Origin: JBCCGR01 sp039029195
Lineage (GTDB): Bacteria; Pseudomonadota; Alphaproteobacteria; Rhizobiales; Rhizobiaceae
Length of the DNA stretch: 14,392 nucleotides
Reading direction: 5' to 3'
Assembly: GCA_039029195.1 (NCBI GenBank)
Contig: JBCCGR010000072.1
Location: 1-14,392, forward strand
Shown in pieces: positions 7,446 through 12,450 of the stretch. Under the pieces are notes generated by a model. It saw nothing but the letters and a program-made list of their open reading frames with translations. It searched no databases and was not told where the DNA came from. Position 1 is the first letter of the stretch; every line of letters begins with the position of its first letter. Made by a program: the position numbers and the translations under genes.

Positions 7446-8729
7446 CTAGAACCAGCTTTCAATGTCGCCGTCTTCCTCAAACCAGTTGATCATTTTATCG
7501 AGTGCGCTGTCTGCTAGTTCGGGGTTTTGCGCCAGATAGTGACGCAGGATGTTGACGGCGCTTGCCGGTGTGTGGCCGGTCACCGCACAGATTTCAGGAA
7601 TGGTCGCACTGGCGTTGGCCATCCACGTGACAGCGGTTGCCCGTAGATCCTTTTCCTTGAAGTTGGCAAGTGAAGCGCATGGCTGAATGATCCAGACCGG
7701 TTCATTTTTCCCTGTCCTGTCTGGCTGCGCATCCGGGTCTTCAATGCCCTCTATTGCGGCTTTGCGCACACGGGCAAAGAGCTTTCGGCAGCGGTCGCCG
7801 GAAAGGGCTTTGTCAAGCTGTTCGTCCGTGACCGCATGGGCTGAAATCTGATCGAGTTTGCCGTCTGCCTTTTTCTTGCGGCGTTCAATTGCGGCGGCAA
7901 GTCGAGCCTCCAGTTCCGGTGCCTGTTTGATGGCCACGATTGCGCCCGTCTTGGACTGGCGGAAGAACCGCCGACCGTTGTGCTTTCCCTTATGGGTGAG
8001 TGCTAGGCGGTCACTCTGACGCTGGCCGGTCCAGACCCCAAGGGAAATCATATCGCCGATGAACGGCAAGCCCAGATGATCCGCCGTGGCAATCAGGTGC
8101 CGAATTTCATGTTTGGTGGCAAAGCGCGGCGCGTGAGCTGGCGAGGGCAGTTGCAGCCGATAGCAGGGATTGGTGAGCAATCCGGTTGCCCGACGCTTGC
8201 GCGCCCATGTGATTGCGGCTGACAGGGTGCGCACGCAGCCGCGCGCGGTGGACAGGCCACGCTCTTTCCAAAGCTGTTCAAACATGCCGTGCACCGAAAT
8301 CTCGTCCAGTGCGGAAATATCCGACTGCCAGATCAGCGGACAGGCTTGCTCAATGACGCGCGATTTCTGGCGATAGTCCCGAACGGTTGCCGGTGATTTG
8401 CTGAGGCCGGAATGGTGGCCTTTTGCGCCGCCCTGATTGAACAGCTGATTGTTGGTGAACCAGTCATCGAACATGTCGCCGACCGTGTAGAGCAGCGACT
8501 GCCTGACGGCCCCTTTGCGGTTGCGACGCTTGACGGTCTTTGTGGTGCGTTTGGCGGCGACTTCGGCGCTGATCCGGTTGGAAAAATCCAGCGCCTCGCC
8601 AGCCGTGTATGGTCTGCCGTCCTCGTGCTTCAACATGCGCGACGAATAGCCAAGCGCAATGAGCGACTTACCGGGATTGAAGCGCGGGCGGCCGTTCTTC
8701 CACGAGATGTGTTTGATTTTGGCTGGCAT
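7446..8729 (-). CDS. int: Phage-type tyrosine recombinase (integrase)
   Basis: Site-specific recombinase that would insert the element into, and cut it out of, the tRNA-Lys gene. Catalytic residues are visible in a 427-residue protein: Arg237 in TGQRQSD, a likely Lys260 in QSKTG, Arg363 in KDLRATAVT, His386 in TGHTPAS and nucleophile Tyr398 in LRHYLAQN. The usual box-II His (HxxR) is Lys360 here. Residues about 78-180 look like the SAM-like core-binding domain, and the first about 60 residues form a basic arm-binding region. The ATG at 8729 has AGGAG six bases upstream; a longer frame with a TTG start at 8783 is unlikely. The gene points at the tRNA. It follows the leftward small-gene cluster by 75 bases, so it may be co-transcribed from the leftward promoter. 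Confidence 0.95.
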   Translation of the reverse strand: MPAKIKHISWKNGRPRFNPGKSLIALGYSSRMLKHEDGRPYTAGEALDFSNRISAEVAAKRTTKTVKRRNRKGAVRQSLLYTVGDMFDDWFTNNQLFNQGGAKGHHSGLSKSPATVRDYRQKSRVIEQACPLIWQSDISALDEISVHGMFEQLWKERGLSTARGCVRTLSAAITWARKRRATGLLTNPCYRLQLPSPAHAPRFATKHEIRHLIATADHLGLPFIGDMISLGVWTGQRQSDRLALTHKGKHNGRRFFRQSKTGAIVAIKQAPELEARLAAAIERRKKKADGKLDQISAHAVTDEQLDKALSGDRCRKLFARVRKAAIEGIEDPDAQPDRTGKNEPVWIIQPCASLANFKEKDLRATAVTWMANASATIPEICAVTGHTPASAVNILRHYLAQNPELADSALDKMINWFEEDGDIESWF

Positions 8730-8742
8730 GGGCGGCTCCTGT

Positions 8743-8777
8743 GGCGAGCGCGAAGGATGAATCGTCCCGCGCTCGCC
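8743..8777 (-). promoter_or_regulatory. GC-rich hairpin in the integrase leader
   Basis: A 10-bp perfect stem GGCGAGCGCG / CGCGCTCGCC with a 15-nt loop ends two bases before the int ribosome site (AGGAG at 8736-8740, minus strand). There is no T run, so it is not a classic terminator. It could separate int translation from the upstream small genes or act as an attenuator, RNase stop or protein site. Confidence 0.55.
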
Positions 8778-8804
8778 TGTCAAATCGGGCCTGTGGATGC
8801 CCGT

Positions 8805-9059
8805 TCAGTTGAGGGTGGTTGACACCATGTTGGCGCGCCGCAAGGCTTGGTCTCGCGCTGCCGCCACAAGCTGTCCGGCGAGGTCTGCGGCCTGACTGTG
8901 GTCAATGCTGGCAATGCCAAAGGCCACGCCTGTTTCATCAAGCATGAGGATGTGGATGCCGGGGCAGGTGCACCCCGGTGCACGGCAAACTGTAATCTGA
9001 ATTGAATCGACGTCTTTGGTTTTCTTTAGATCGACATCTTTGGCCTTTCCGCTGCTCAT
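8805..9059 (-). CDS. Small hypothetical element protein (84 aa)
   Basis: I do not recognise a family. The start is charged and lysine-rich (SSGKAKDVDLKKTKDVDS). It is followed by VCRAPGCTCPG (about 25-35), three cysteines close together, then HILMLDETGVAFGIASIDH, which has the look of beta strands. The C-terminal helix is alanine-rich (AADLAGQLVAAARDQALRRAN). The cysteines may bind metal, but no fourth ligand is obvious. The ATG at 9059 overlaps the preceding stop as ATGA, so translation is coupled. It is the last small gene of the leftward cluster before int. That it is a real gene is supported by the coupling; function is unknown. Confidence 0.6.
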   Translation of the reverse strand: MSSGKAKDVDLKKTKDVDSIQITVCRAPGCTCPGIHILMLDETGVAFGIASIDHSQAADLAGQLVAAARDQALRRANMVSTTLN

Positions 9060-9292
9060 TGGTCGCCCTCTAATTCAACGGCGGATGGTGGAACCTTTTT
9101 GACATGCATGCGGATGCCGCATTTGGCGCATGGCAGGCTCGTCATGCTGAACCCTGAGCGCTTGTGCGTTATCTCCCACCTTGTTCCGGCAGGCATCTCC
9201 GCAATTGCAGTAGCAATCGGGCATACGCTCCTGACAATTTTGCCTTCCCACTGTTCGGCTGTGAGACGGCGATATAGATTGAAGCTGATCAT
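9056..9292 (-). CDS. Small hypothetical protein with a CxxC motif (78 aa)
   Basis: Family not recognised. The ATG at 9292 (MISFNLYRRLTAEQ) is chosen because it overlaps the upstream stop as ATGA; a GTG at 9307 in frame would add five residues. The protein has a single CAKC near residues 54-57, followed by basic GIRMHVKKV, plus one earlier Cys (about 24). A two-Cys half knuckle could bind zinc as a dimer, or the cysteines may be unimportant. The tail VELEGDQ overlaps the next gene by 4 bases. It is part of the translationally coupled leftward cluster of the element. Confidence 0.6.
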   Translation of the reverse strand: MISFNLYRRLTAEQWEGKIVRSVCPIATAIAEMPAGTRWEITHKRSGFSMTSLPCAKCGIRMHVKKVPPSAVELEGDQ

Positions 9293-9558
9293 GACCGATA
9301 CCCCCACCCTTCCCTGAGAAACTTGGGCACACAGCCCGGTATGTCGTTCTTGGTCCGGGCAATCATTGCGGCCTCGCCCAAGCCCATTGGCGCTTCCTGA
9401 TCCTTGTTGCAGATCGCATGAAGCAGCTGGGAAAGTTCTTCGCTGTTGCGGACCCGGATTTTGCGGGTGGCCTTTGGTGGCAGCTTCAGCGCCTTGCGAT
9501 AGGTTTCCGCATCGCCTTTGTGGTGGAAGAAGCTGTGACCGACATTGTAGGTGATCAT
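9289..9558 (-). CDS. Small hypothetical protein (89 aa)
   Basis: Not recognised. Basic in its middle part (RKALKLPPKATRKIRVRNSEELSQLL, discussed by region about 21-46), then a helix and a short Gly-rich C-terminus. The N-terminus MITYNVGHSFFHH is His-rich, but no metal-site spacing is clear. Both ends overlap neighbours as ATGA (9555-9558 and 9289-9292), which strongly supports it as a coding gene and fixes the ATG at 9558. Probably a small accessory or regulatory protein of the element. Confidence 0.6.
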   Translation of the reverse strand: MITYNVGHSFFHHKGDAETYRKALKLPPKATRKIRVRNSEELSQLLHAICNKDQEAPMGLGEAAMIARTKNDIPGCVPKFLREGWGYRS

Positions 9559-9773
9559 AGGGTCACCCCATTTTCGCAGGATTCTTCGACCGTCTGGGAT
9601 ATCTCATTGAGCTGTTCAAGGAGTGCGTCCACCGCATAACAAACAGTGTTGTCGACATCGCCATAGGCGTAGGCAATTTCATGCGCGGAGTGCTCAATCC
9701 GTTCGACACGCTTTAGTGCAAACCGCCTCATAGCCTTTGGCGTGTAGTGTACAGGTTCCTTGATTTCAGCCAT
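9555..9773 (-). CDS. Small helical hypothetical protein (72 aa)
   Basis: Not recognised. The protein is mostly helical: a basic helix (PKAMRRFALKRVERIEHSAHEIAYAYG) is followed by an acidic amphipathic helix (AVDALLEQLNEISQTVEES). This suggests a small all-alpha dimer, possibly nucleic-acid binding, though no family can be named. The ATG at 9773 overlaps the end of the previous gene by eight bases. A TTG at 9800 in frame would add nine residues and is less likely. The stop overlaps the next ATG as ATGA. Confidence 0.6.
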   Translation of the reverse strand: MAEIKEPVHYTPKAMRRFALKRVERIEHSAHEIAYAYGDVDNTVCYAVDALLEQLNEISQTVEESCENGVTL

Positions 9774-10110
9774 AGGTCCGCACCCCAATAATATCGGCAA
9801 CGGTGCGGCCCCTGCTTGTCAAGGTGAGTTCCTGACGGCTGAATGTTCTGAGGGAGTGCGGCGTTTTCTTTGTCATCTCCCTGACCAAATAAAGGTCTTT
9901 GAGAACAGCGGCAGTGCGGAAGGTGATTAGTCCCCGGTTCTGAAAGCGCCAGCCCCTACCCTTGCGGTAAGCGTTCGTCTTTTTCAGATGGCCAAGGGCC
10001 TTCTTCTGCGCTGGAGACAGGACCTCGTGCCAGTTGGTCTCCAAAAACCCCTTGGCCGGGAATTCCCCACGGGCTGGGACAGGTGAATATTGTTCAGCGG
10101 GTGCACTCAT
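9766..10110 (-). CDS. Putative winged-helix-like element protein (114 aa)
   Basis: After a Pro-rich leader, residues about 30-110 follow the pattern of a winged helix seen in small phage proteins. SPAQKKALGHLKK is the first helix and TFRTAAVLKDLYLVREM looks like helix 3 leading to the wing. LTLTSRGRTVADIIGV matches the usual closing strand-and-helix LTxxGRxxA. DNA binding is therefore inferred, not proven. The ATG at 10110 is well supported: GGAGG lies six bases upstream, within the end of the preceding gene, whose stop overlaps this start as ATGA. It is the second gene of the leftward cluster. A longer upstream frame has no ribosome site and lies over another gene. Confidence 0.6.
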   Translation of the reverse strand: MSAPAEQYSPVPARGEFPAKGFLETNWHEVLSPAQKKALGHLKKTNAYRKGRGWRFQNRGLITFRTAAVLKDLYLVREMTKKTPHSLRTFSRQELTLTSRGRTVADIIGVRTYG

Positions 10111-10412
10111 TGTGTTCCTCCATAGAGCTGGTGAAGTGCTTTTTTCTGCGCCGCTATGAGAGAAGATGCGTCCGTGACCGGCAGTCCGGGCACATTGTCG
10201 TTTGTGGCGCTGGTGGCGAGCGGGAAACATTGTTGTTGAGCCCGGAGGAAGGCGCTCACAACTGCCCGCGACCAGCGCCACTCAGACCCGGCAATGGGCA
10301 ACGGTACGCCCCACTTTCGATGCCAGTGCCGGATATGACGTTTGACGGTTGCCGGTGCACGTCCCCATGTCTGCGCAAATTCCTCCAGAGACATGGTTTC
10401 AGTGTCGTGCAT
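10107..10412 (-). CDS. Putative helix-turn-helix protein, excisionase-like position (101 aa)
   Basis: First gene of the leftward operon. MSLEEFAQTWGRAPATVKRHI (about 7-27) has the form of an HTH: a helix SLEEFAQTW, turn GRAP and recognition helix ATVKRHIRHWHR. A WRWSRAVVSAFL segment (about 45-56) looks like the closing strand and helix of MerR/AlpA/Xis-type domains. As an early gene in the arm leading to int it could serve as the recombination directionality factor or a transcription regulator; this is inference from position. The start at 10412 has GAGGG seven bases upstream; Met7 is an alternative. Its final codons contain the ribosome site of the next gene. Confidence 0.6.
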   Translation of the reverse strand: MHDTETMSLEEFAQTWGRAPATVKRHIRHWHRKWGVPLPIAGSEWRWSRAVVSAFLRAQQQCFPLATSATNDNVPGLPVTDASSLIAAQKKALHQLYGGTQ

Positions 10413-10437
10413 GGCGCAACCCTCAAAGGCGGTACGC

Positions 10438-10445
10438 GCATATGC
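10438..10445. promoter_or_regulatory. Second operator-like core GCATATGC at the leftward promoter
   Basis: This 8-bp palindrome repeats the centre of the 10476-10489 operator, with centres 41 bases apart (about four helical turns). It lies at the -10/start region of the leftward promoter. Outer arms (AAA..TTT) are not conserved, so it would be a weaker site. Confidence 0.4.
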
Positions 10446-10471
10446 ATGTGTGATTTTTTTTCACATGTCAA
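10443..10471 (-). promoter_or_regulatory. Leftward early promoter (pL-like)
   Basis: On the minus strand a perfect TTGACA (10466-10471) is followed by a 17-base, A-rich spacer. The -10 is poor (CATGCA at 10443-10448; better A/T elements lie a few bases further on). It sits 30-60 bases before the first gene of the leftward cluster and between two copies of the GCATATGC operator core, as expected for a repressor-controlled promoter. Confidence 0.5.
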
Positions 10472-10475
10472 CGTG

Positions 10476-10489
10476 AAAGCATATGCTTT
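10476..10489. promoter_or_regulatory. Putative repressor operator, left (OL)
   Basis: AAAGCATATGCTTT is a perfect 14-bp palindrome four bases upstream of the leftward -35. On the minus strand it is preceded by GCACAA, the same context as the matching palindrome at 11477-11490 on the plus strand. It is probably bound by the adjacent CI-type repressor or the Cro-like protein. Confidence 0.6.
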
Positions 10490-10511
10490 TTGTGCACATG
10501 CGCACGGGGGA

Positions 10512-10536
10512 CCGGATCAACAAAATGTTGATCCGG
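10512..10536. repeat. 11-bp perfect hairpin between leftward promoter and repeat array
   Basis: Arms CCGGATCAACA (10512-10522) and TGTTGATCCGG (10526-10536) are separated by only AAA. It is the strongest hairpin in the gene-free stretch 10413-10752. There is no T tract on either side, so intrinsic termination of repressor transcription is not well supported. It may be an RNA-stabilising stem or a protein site. Confidence 0.6.
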
Positions 10537-10630
10537 ATCATTGCAATCAATTCAAAGTCTCATTTTTCAGGCTTGGAAGCGCCGTGTCGTCGGGGGAATG
10601 GAATCACCCATGACCAGATATGCACTTTGG

Positions 10631-10746
10631 TTTGTTCGGGCACTTTATTAAGTGGTCGCCAGCGATGTTGTTCGGGCACTTTGTTAAGCAGACCACGGGC
10701 ATTGGTGAGAGCACCAAAGCCAAATTTGTTCGGGCACTTTGTTAAA
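10631..10746. repeat. Three-copy direct-repeat array, core TTGTTCGGGCACTTTRTTAA
   Basis: Copies of the 20-bp core lie at 10632-10651, 10668-10687 and 10726-10745, all in the same direction. They differ at a single base (A in the first, G in the others). Start-to-start distances are 36 and 58 bases and the spacers are unrelated. The last copy ends eight bases past the repressor stop. The unit is not palindromic, so a dimeric repressor site is less likely. Options are iterons or initiator sites, binding sites of another element protein, or a leftover end of an IS21-type insertion sequence, whose ends carry several such repeats. No transposase is present. Uneven spacing excludes a CRISPR array. 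The remainder of 10537-10630 shows nothing I recognise. Confidence 0.8.
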
Positions 10747-10752
10747 TAGACG

Positions 10753-11379
10753 TCAGGCGGCTTTTGAGGTGCTGAAGCGGGGCGACAGGCGCGCGATCAC
10801 CGTTCCACGGATTGTCGCATTGGTGTTGTCCACCACAACCGGACGTCGCAGCTTGGGATCAGTGGACTGACTAAGCAGATAAGGCGGCTCATAGAGACGA
10901 AACACGGTCTTTGCGCTGCCCGGTTCATAGAGCTGTGCGCAGACAATATCACCAGCCTGCGGTTGCGCATTCAAATCAACAACCAGAATATCGCCCGGAT
11001 AAAGCCCAATCCCCTCCAAATCGCCATTGACTATGCGCCATGGATCGCACGCATTGCGCGTACCAATCAACGCGCGCACCGCCGAAGCGTAGGCGTCCTG
11101 ATGGTTCTCCATGTCAAACGGAATGGCGTTTTGCTCCCCGAGACCAGCGTTCAGTATTTGGCTGGTCGACCGGGTTTCTGACGGAAGCACCACGGCGCTT
11201 TCAATCTTGCGCATGGTCCTAAACGAAAGGGCGTGCCCCTCGTCTTGCTCGCTGTTGAGAAAGCGCGTCAGGGTTGACGGGTTCAGCTTGGCGCGCCTCG
11301 CCAGCTCCGACGCAGTGATGCCGAGACGGTCAATCAGGCTCTCCAGCCATTCGTGCTGTTCTTGGTAGGTCCGTTTCAT
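10753..11379 (-). CDS. CI-type phage repressor with a degenerate S24 (LexA-like) domain
   Basis: Probable lysogeny repressor. The N-terminal HTH is ITASELARRAKLNPSTLTRF (21-40). The C-terminal half has the LexA/CI fold pattern: GIGLYPGDILVVD (123-135), QAGDIVCAQL and TVFRLYEPPYLL. Aligned by hand to LexA SMKDIGIMDGD and VTVKRL, the catalytic Ser becomes Asp120 and the catalytic Lys becomes Phe160, so self-cleavage seems lost while dimerisation may remain. The start is uncertain: Met at 11379 (MKRTYQEQHEW) matches the domain boundary but lacks a ribosome site. In-frame ATGs at 11409 and 11430 would add 10 or 17 residues; leaderless translation, as in lambda cI, is possible. It diverges from the Cro-like gene over a 122-base intergenic region carrying an operator palindrome. 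Confidence 0.85.
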   Translation of the reverse strand: MKRTYQEQHEWLESLIDRLGITASELARRAKLNPSTLTRFLNSEQDEGHALSFRTMRKIESAVVLPSETRSTSQILNAGLGEQNAIPFDMENHQDAYASAVRALIGTRNACDPWRIVNGDLEGIGLYPGDILVVDLNAQPQAGDIVCAQLYEPGSAKTVFRLYEPPYLLSQSTDPKLRRPVVVDNTNATIRGTVIARLSPRFSTSKAA

Positions 11380-11433
11380 CGTGGGAAACGGGATGGCTGA
11401 ATTTATCATCTGTGTCTTGCTGAAACTCATCAC

Positions 11434-11462
11434 TTGACAGATGTGCGCCAAATCAGATTTGC
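11434..11462 (+). promoter_or_regulatory. Rightward early promoter (pR-like)
   Basis: A perfect TTGACA (11434-11439) is followed after 17 bases by ATTTGC (11457-11462), a weak -10. It lies in the divergent repressor/Cro gap. A 13-bp inverted repeat CAAATC-A-GATTTG (11449-11461) covers the -10, so a bound protein there would block the promoter. Confidence 0.4.
11449..11461. promoter_or_regulatory. Inverted repeat over the rightward -10, possible second operator
   Basis: CAAATCAGATTTG has perfect 6-bp arms around one central base. Its sequence differs from the AAAGCAWATGCTTT operator, although both contain a CAAAT/ATTTG motif, so it may be a separate Cro-type site or an unrelated palindrome. 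Confidence 0.3.
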
Positions 11463-11476
11463 ATGTGAAAAGCACA

Positions 11477-11490
11477 AAAGCAAATGCTTT
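11477..11490. promoter_or_regulatory. Putative repressor operator, right (OR)
   Basis: AAAGCAAATGCTTT has perfect 6-bp arms AAAGCA / TGCTTT. It differs by one central base from the left operator at 10476-10489 and has the same GCACAA flank on its 5' side, here on the plus strand. It lies just before the ribosome site of the Cro-like gene, downstream of the proposed rightward -10. Confidence 0.6.
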
Positions 11491-11501
11491 AGGTGATTCT
11501 C

Positions 11502-11705
11502 ATGGAAACTCTGGACAGTTTCGCACAGATAGAAGCGCGCCGCGATGCGCTCAACATCAGCATTGCCCGTTTGTGCCGTGGGGCGGACCTCAATCAAGTT
11601 TCGTACTGGCGTCTGCTCAGCGGGAAACGCCGGGCCGTCCGCCCTTCCACAATCCGAAAACTCGATAAAGCGCTGACCGCGCTGGAAACGGAGCAAGGTC
11701 GATGA
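11502..11705 (+). CDS. Cro-like small HTH regulator (67 aa)
   Basis: A small DNA-binding protein divergent from the repressor gene, in the position of Cro. The HTH spans ISIARLCRGADLNQVSYWRLL (about 18-38, given by region), followed by the basic loop SGKRRAVRPSTIRKLDKAL. This is the usual layout of small XRE-type regulators. The ATG at 11502 has AGGTGA five bases upstream; the GTG at 11493 in frame is part of that ribosome site and not a start. Its domain is clearly related to the N-terminal part of the protein encoded at 11911-12450. The stop overlaps the next ATG as ATGA. A role in switching the element to its lytic or excised state is inferred from position. Confidence 0.8.
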   Translation: METLDSFAQIEARRDALNISIARLCRGADLNQVSYWRLLSGKRRAVRPSTIRKLDKALTALETEQGR

Positions 11706-11914
11706 GTGAATCGATGGCGATGATAATGGTGGGGATCATATTCTCAACAGCAGTGATCACGTTGGTTGCCGGACTGACTTCTCTGACTTGGGCGGTTCGA
11801 GCCTTTCGCGCGAAGGAACGGAGCGACTTCGGTTATTCCTCCATTTTAGCAGCGGCCTGCCTTGCCGTGAACTGCGCACAATGGCTGGTGCTGTTCGGGA
11901 TTTTTGGCGCATGA
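11702..11914 (+). CDS. Small two-TM membrane protein (70 aa)
   Basis: Two hydrophobic segments (about 6-31 and 47-69) are joined by a charged loop RAFRAKERSDFG, so a hairpin in the inner membrane with a probably cytoplasmic basic loop. No family is recognised. It overlaps the Cro-like stop by ATGA and the next start again by ATGA (11911-11914), so it is a fixed member of the rightward early operon. Options include superinfection exclusion or membrane sensing by the switch; a holin is less likely at an early position next to regulators. The start has GGAG eight bases upstream, with Met5, Met7 and Met9 as alternatives. Confidence 0.65.
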   Translation: MSESMAMIMVGIIFSTAVITLVAGLTSLTWAVRAFRAKERSDFGYSSILAAACLAVNCAQWLVLFGIFGA

Positions 11915-12450
11915 GCCGGACACCCTCTGCAATCCAAAACGTTGAAGCACGCCGAAGAGAAGCAGGGATAACAGTCGAAAAACTCTGCGCGGCAGCTGAC
12001 GTCTCAACTCGCGGATACGAATATGCGGTTCACGAGAAACGGCGGCTTCAAGCACGAACTATAAAAAACTTACAGCGCGCTTTGTCTAAGCTCACCGGCA
12101 ATGCAGACGATATGGTGGTGCACGGGCAAGGCGTTTTCACGATCATCCAGCCAACCATGGTGCTGGTGAGCCGCGAAATGAATGTGCCCTTGACCGTGGT
12201 GCGGGCAGCAAATCCGAAAGAGCGCAACACCAGTGACCCGGAATGGATGCGCGGTGCGCGCGTACGTTTCATCGCGAACTATCTGGTCAACACCGCCCTT
12301 GGCATTCCTCAGGCAGCGCTGGCGCGGGCCTATGGCGTTTCCGCAGCGGCGATCTGCCAACAGCTTCAGAAAATCGAGGATGAGCGCGACGACAACGCCG
12401 AACTTGATCAGCTGCTGGACCGGCTGACCGATGATCTGGTGGTGGCGTGA
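11911..12450 (+). CDS. Two-domain HTH protein, N-terminus paralogous to the Cro-like protein (179 aa)
   Basis: Residues 10-61 align with the Cro-like protein with one gap and share EARR, LC, AD, Y, KRR, TI and AL, so the domain is duplicated. Residues about 62-105 look like an extended linker of beta strands. A second HTH follows at about 118-160: RFIANYLVNTALGIPQAALARA and YGVSAAAICQQLQKIEDERDD. This resembles the DnaA domain-IV-like module of some rhizobial phage proteins (YLxxxxxxxxxxxVARAxGxxxxxVxxxLxxIED), a tentative likeness. The start at 11911 is fixed by an ATGA overlap with the membrane-protein stop; the long upstream frame overlaps that gene. It could be an activator of the rightward genes or a replication factor. 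The stop overlaps the methyltransferase start (TGATG). Confidence 0.75.
   Translation: MSRTPSAIQNVEARRREAGITVEKLCAAADVSTRGYEYAVHEKRRLQARTIKNLQRALSKLTGNADDMVVHGQGVFTIIQPTMVLVSREMNVPLTVVRAANPKERNTSDPEWMRGARVRFIANYLVNTALGIPQAALARAYGVSAAAICQQLQKIEDERDDNAELDQLLDRLTDDLVVA

Noticed and set aside
10449..10465. CRP-like site TGTGA-N7-TCACA in the leftward promoter
   Set aside because: The spacer is seven bases instead of six and is a run of T; it coincides with the promoter spacer and has no other support.
10631..10746. CRISPR-like repeat and spacer layout
   Set aside because: Only three 20-bp repeats, spacers of 16 and 38 bases, and no cas genes; it does not fit a CRISPR array.
10483..10749. Plus-strand open frame (88 codons) across the hairpin and repeats, giving a repeated SGTLLS peptide
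   Set aside because: The peptide repeat is only the direct DNA repeat read in frame; there is no ribosome site and no gene-like composition.
11502..11914. Toxin-antitoxin pair made of the Cro-like protein and the small membrane protein
   Set aside because: Position divergent from a CI-type repressor and coupling to a second HTH gene favour a phage switch; the membrane protein lacks a strongly amphipathic single helix typical of type I toxins.
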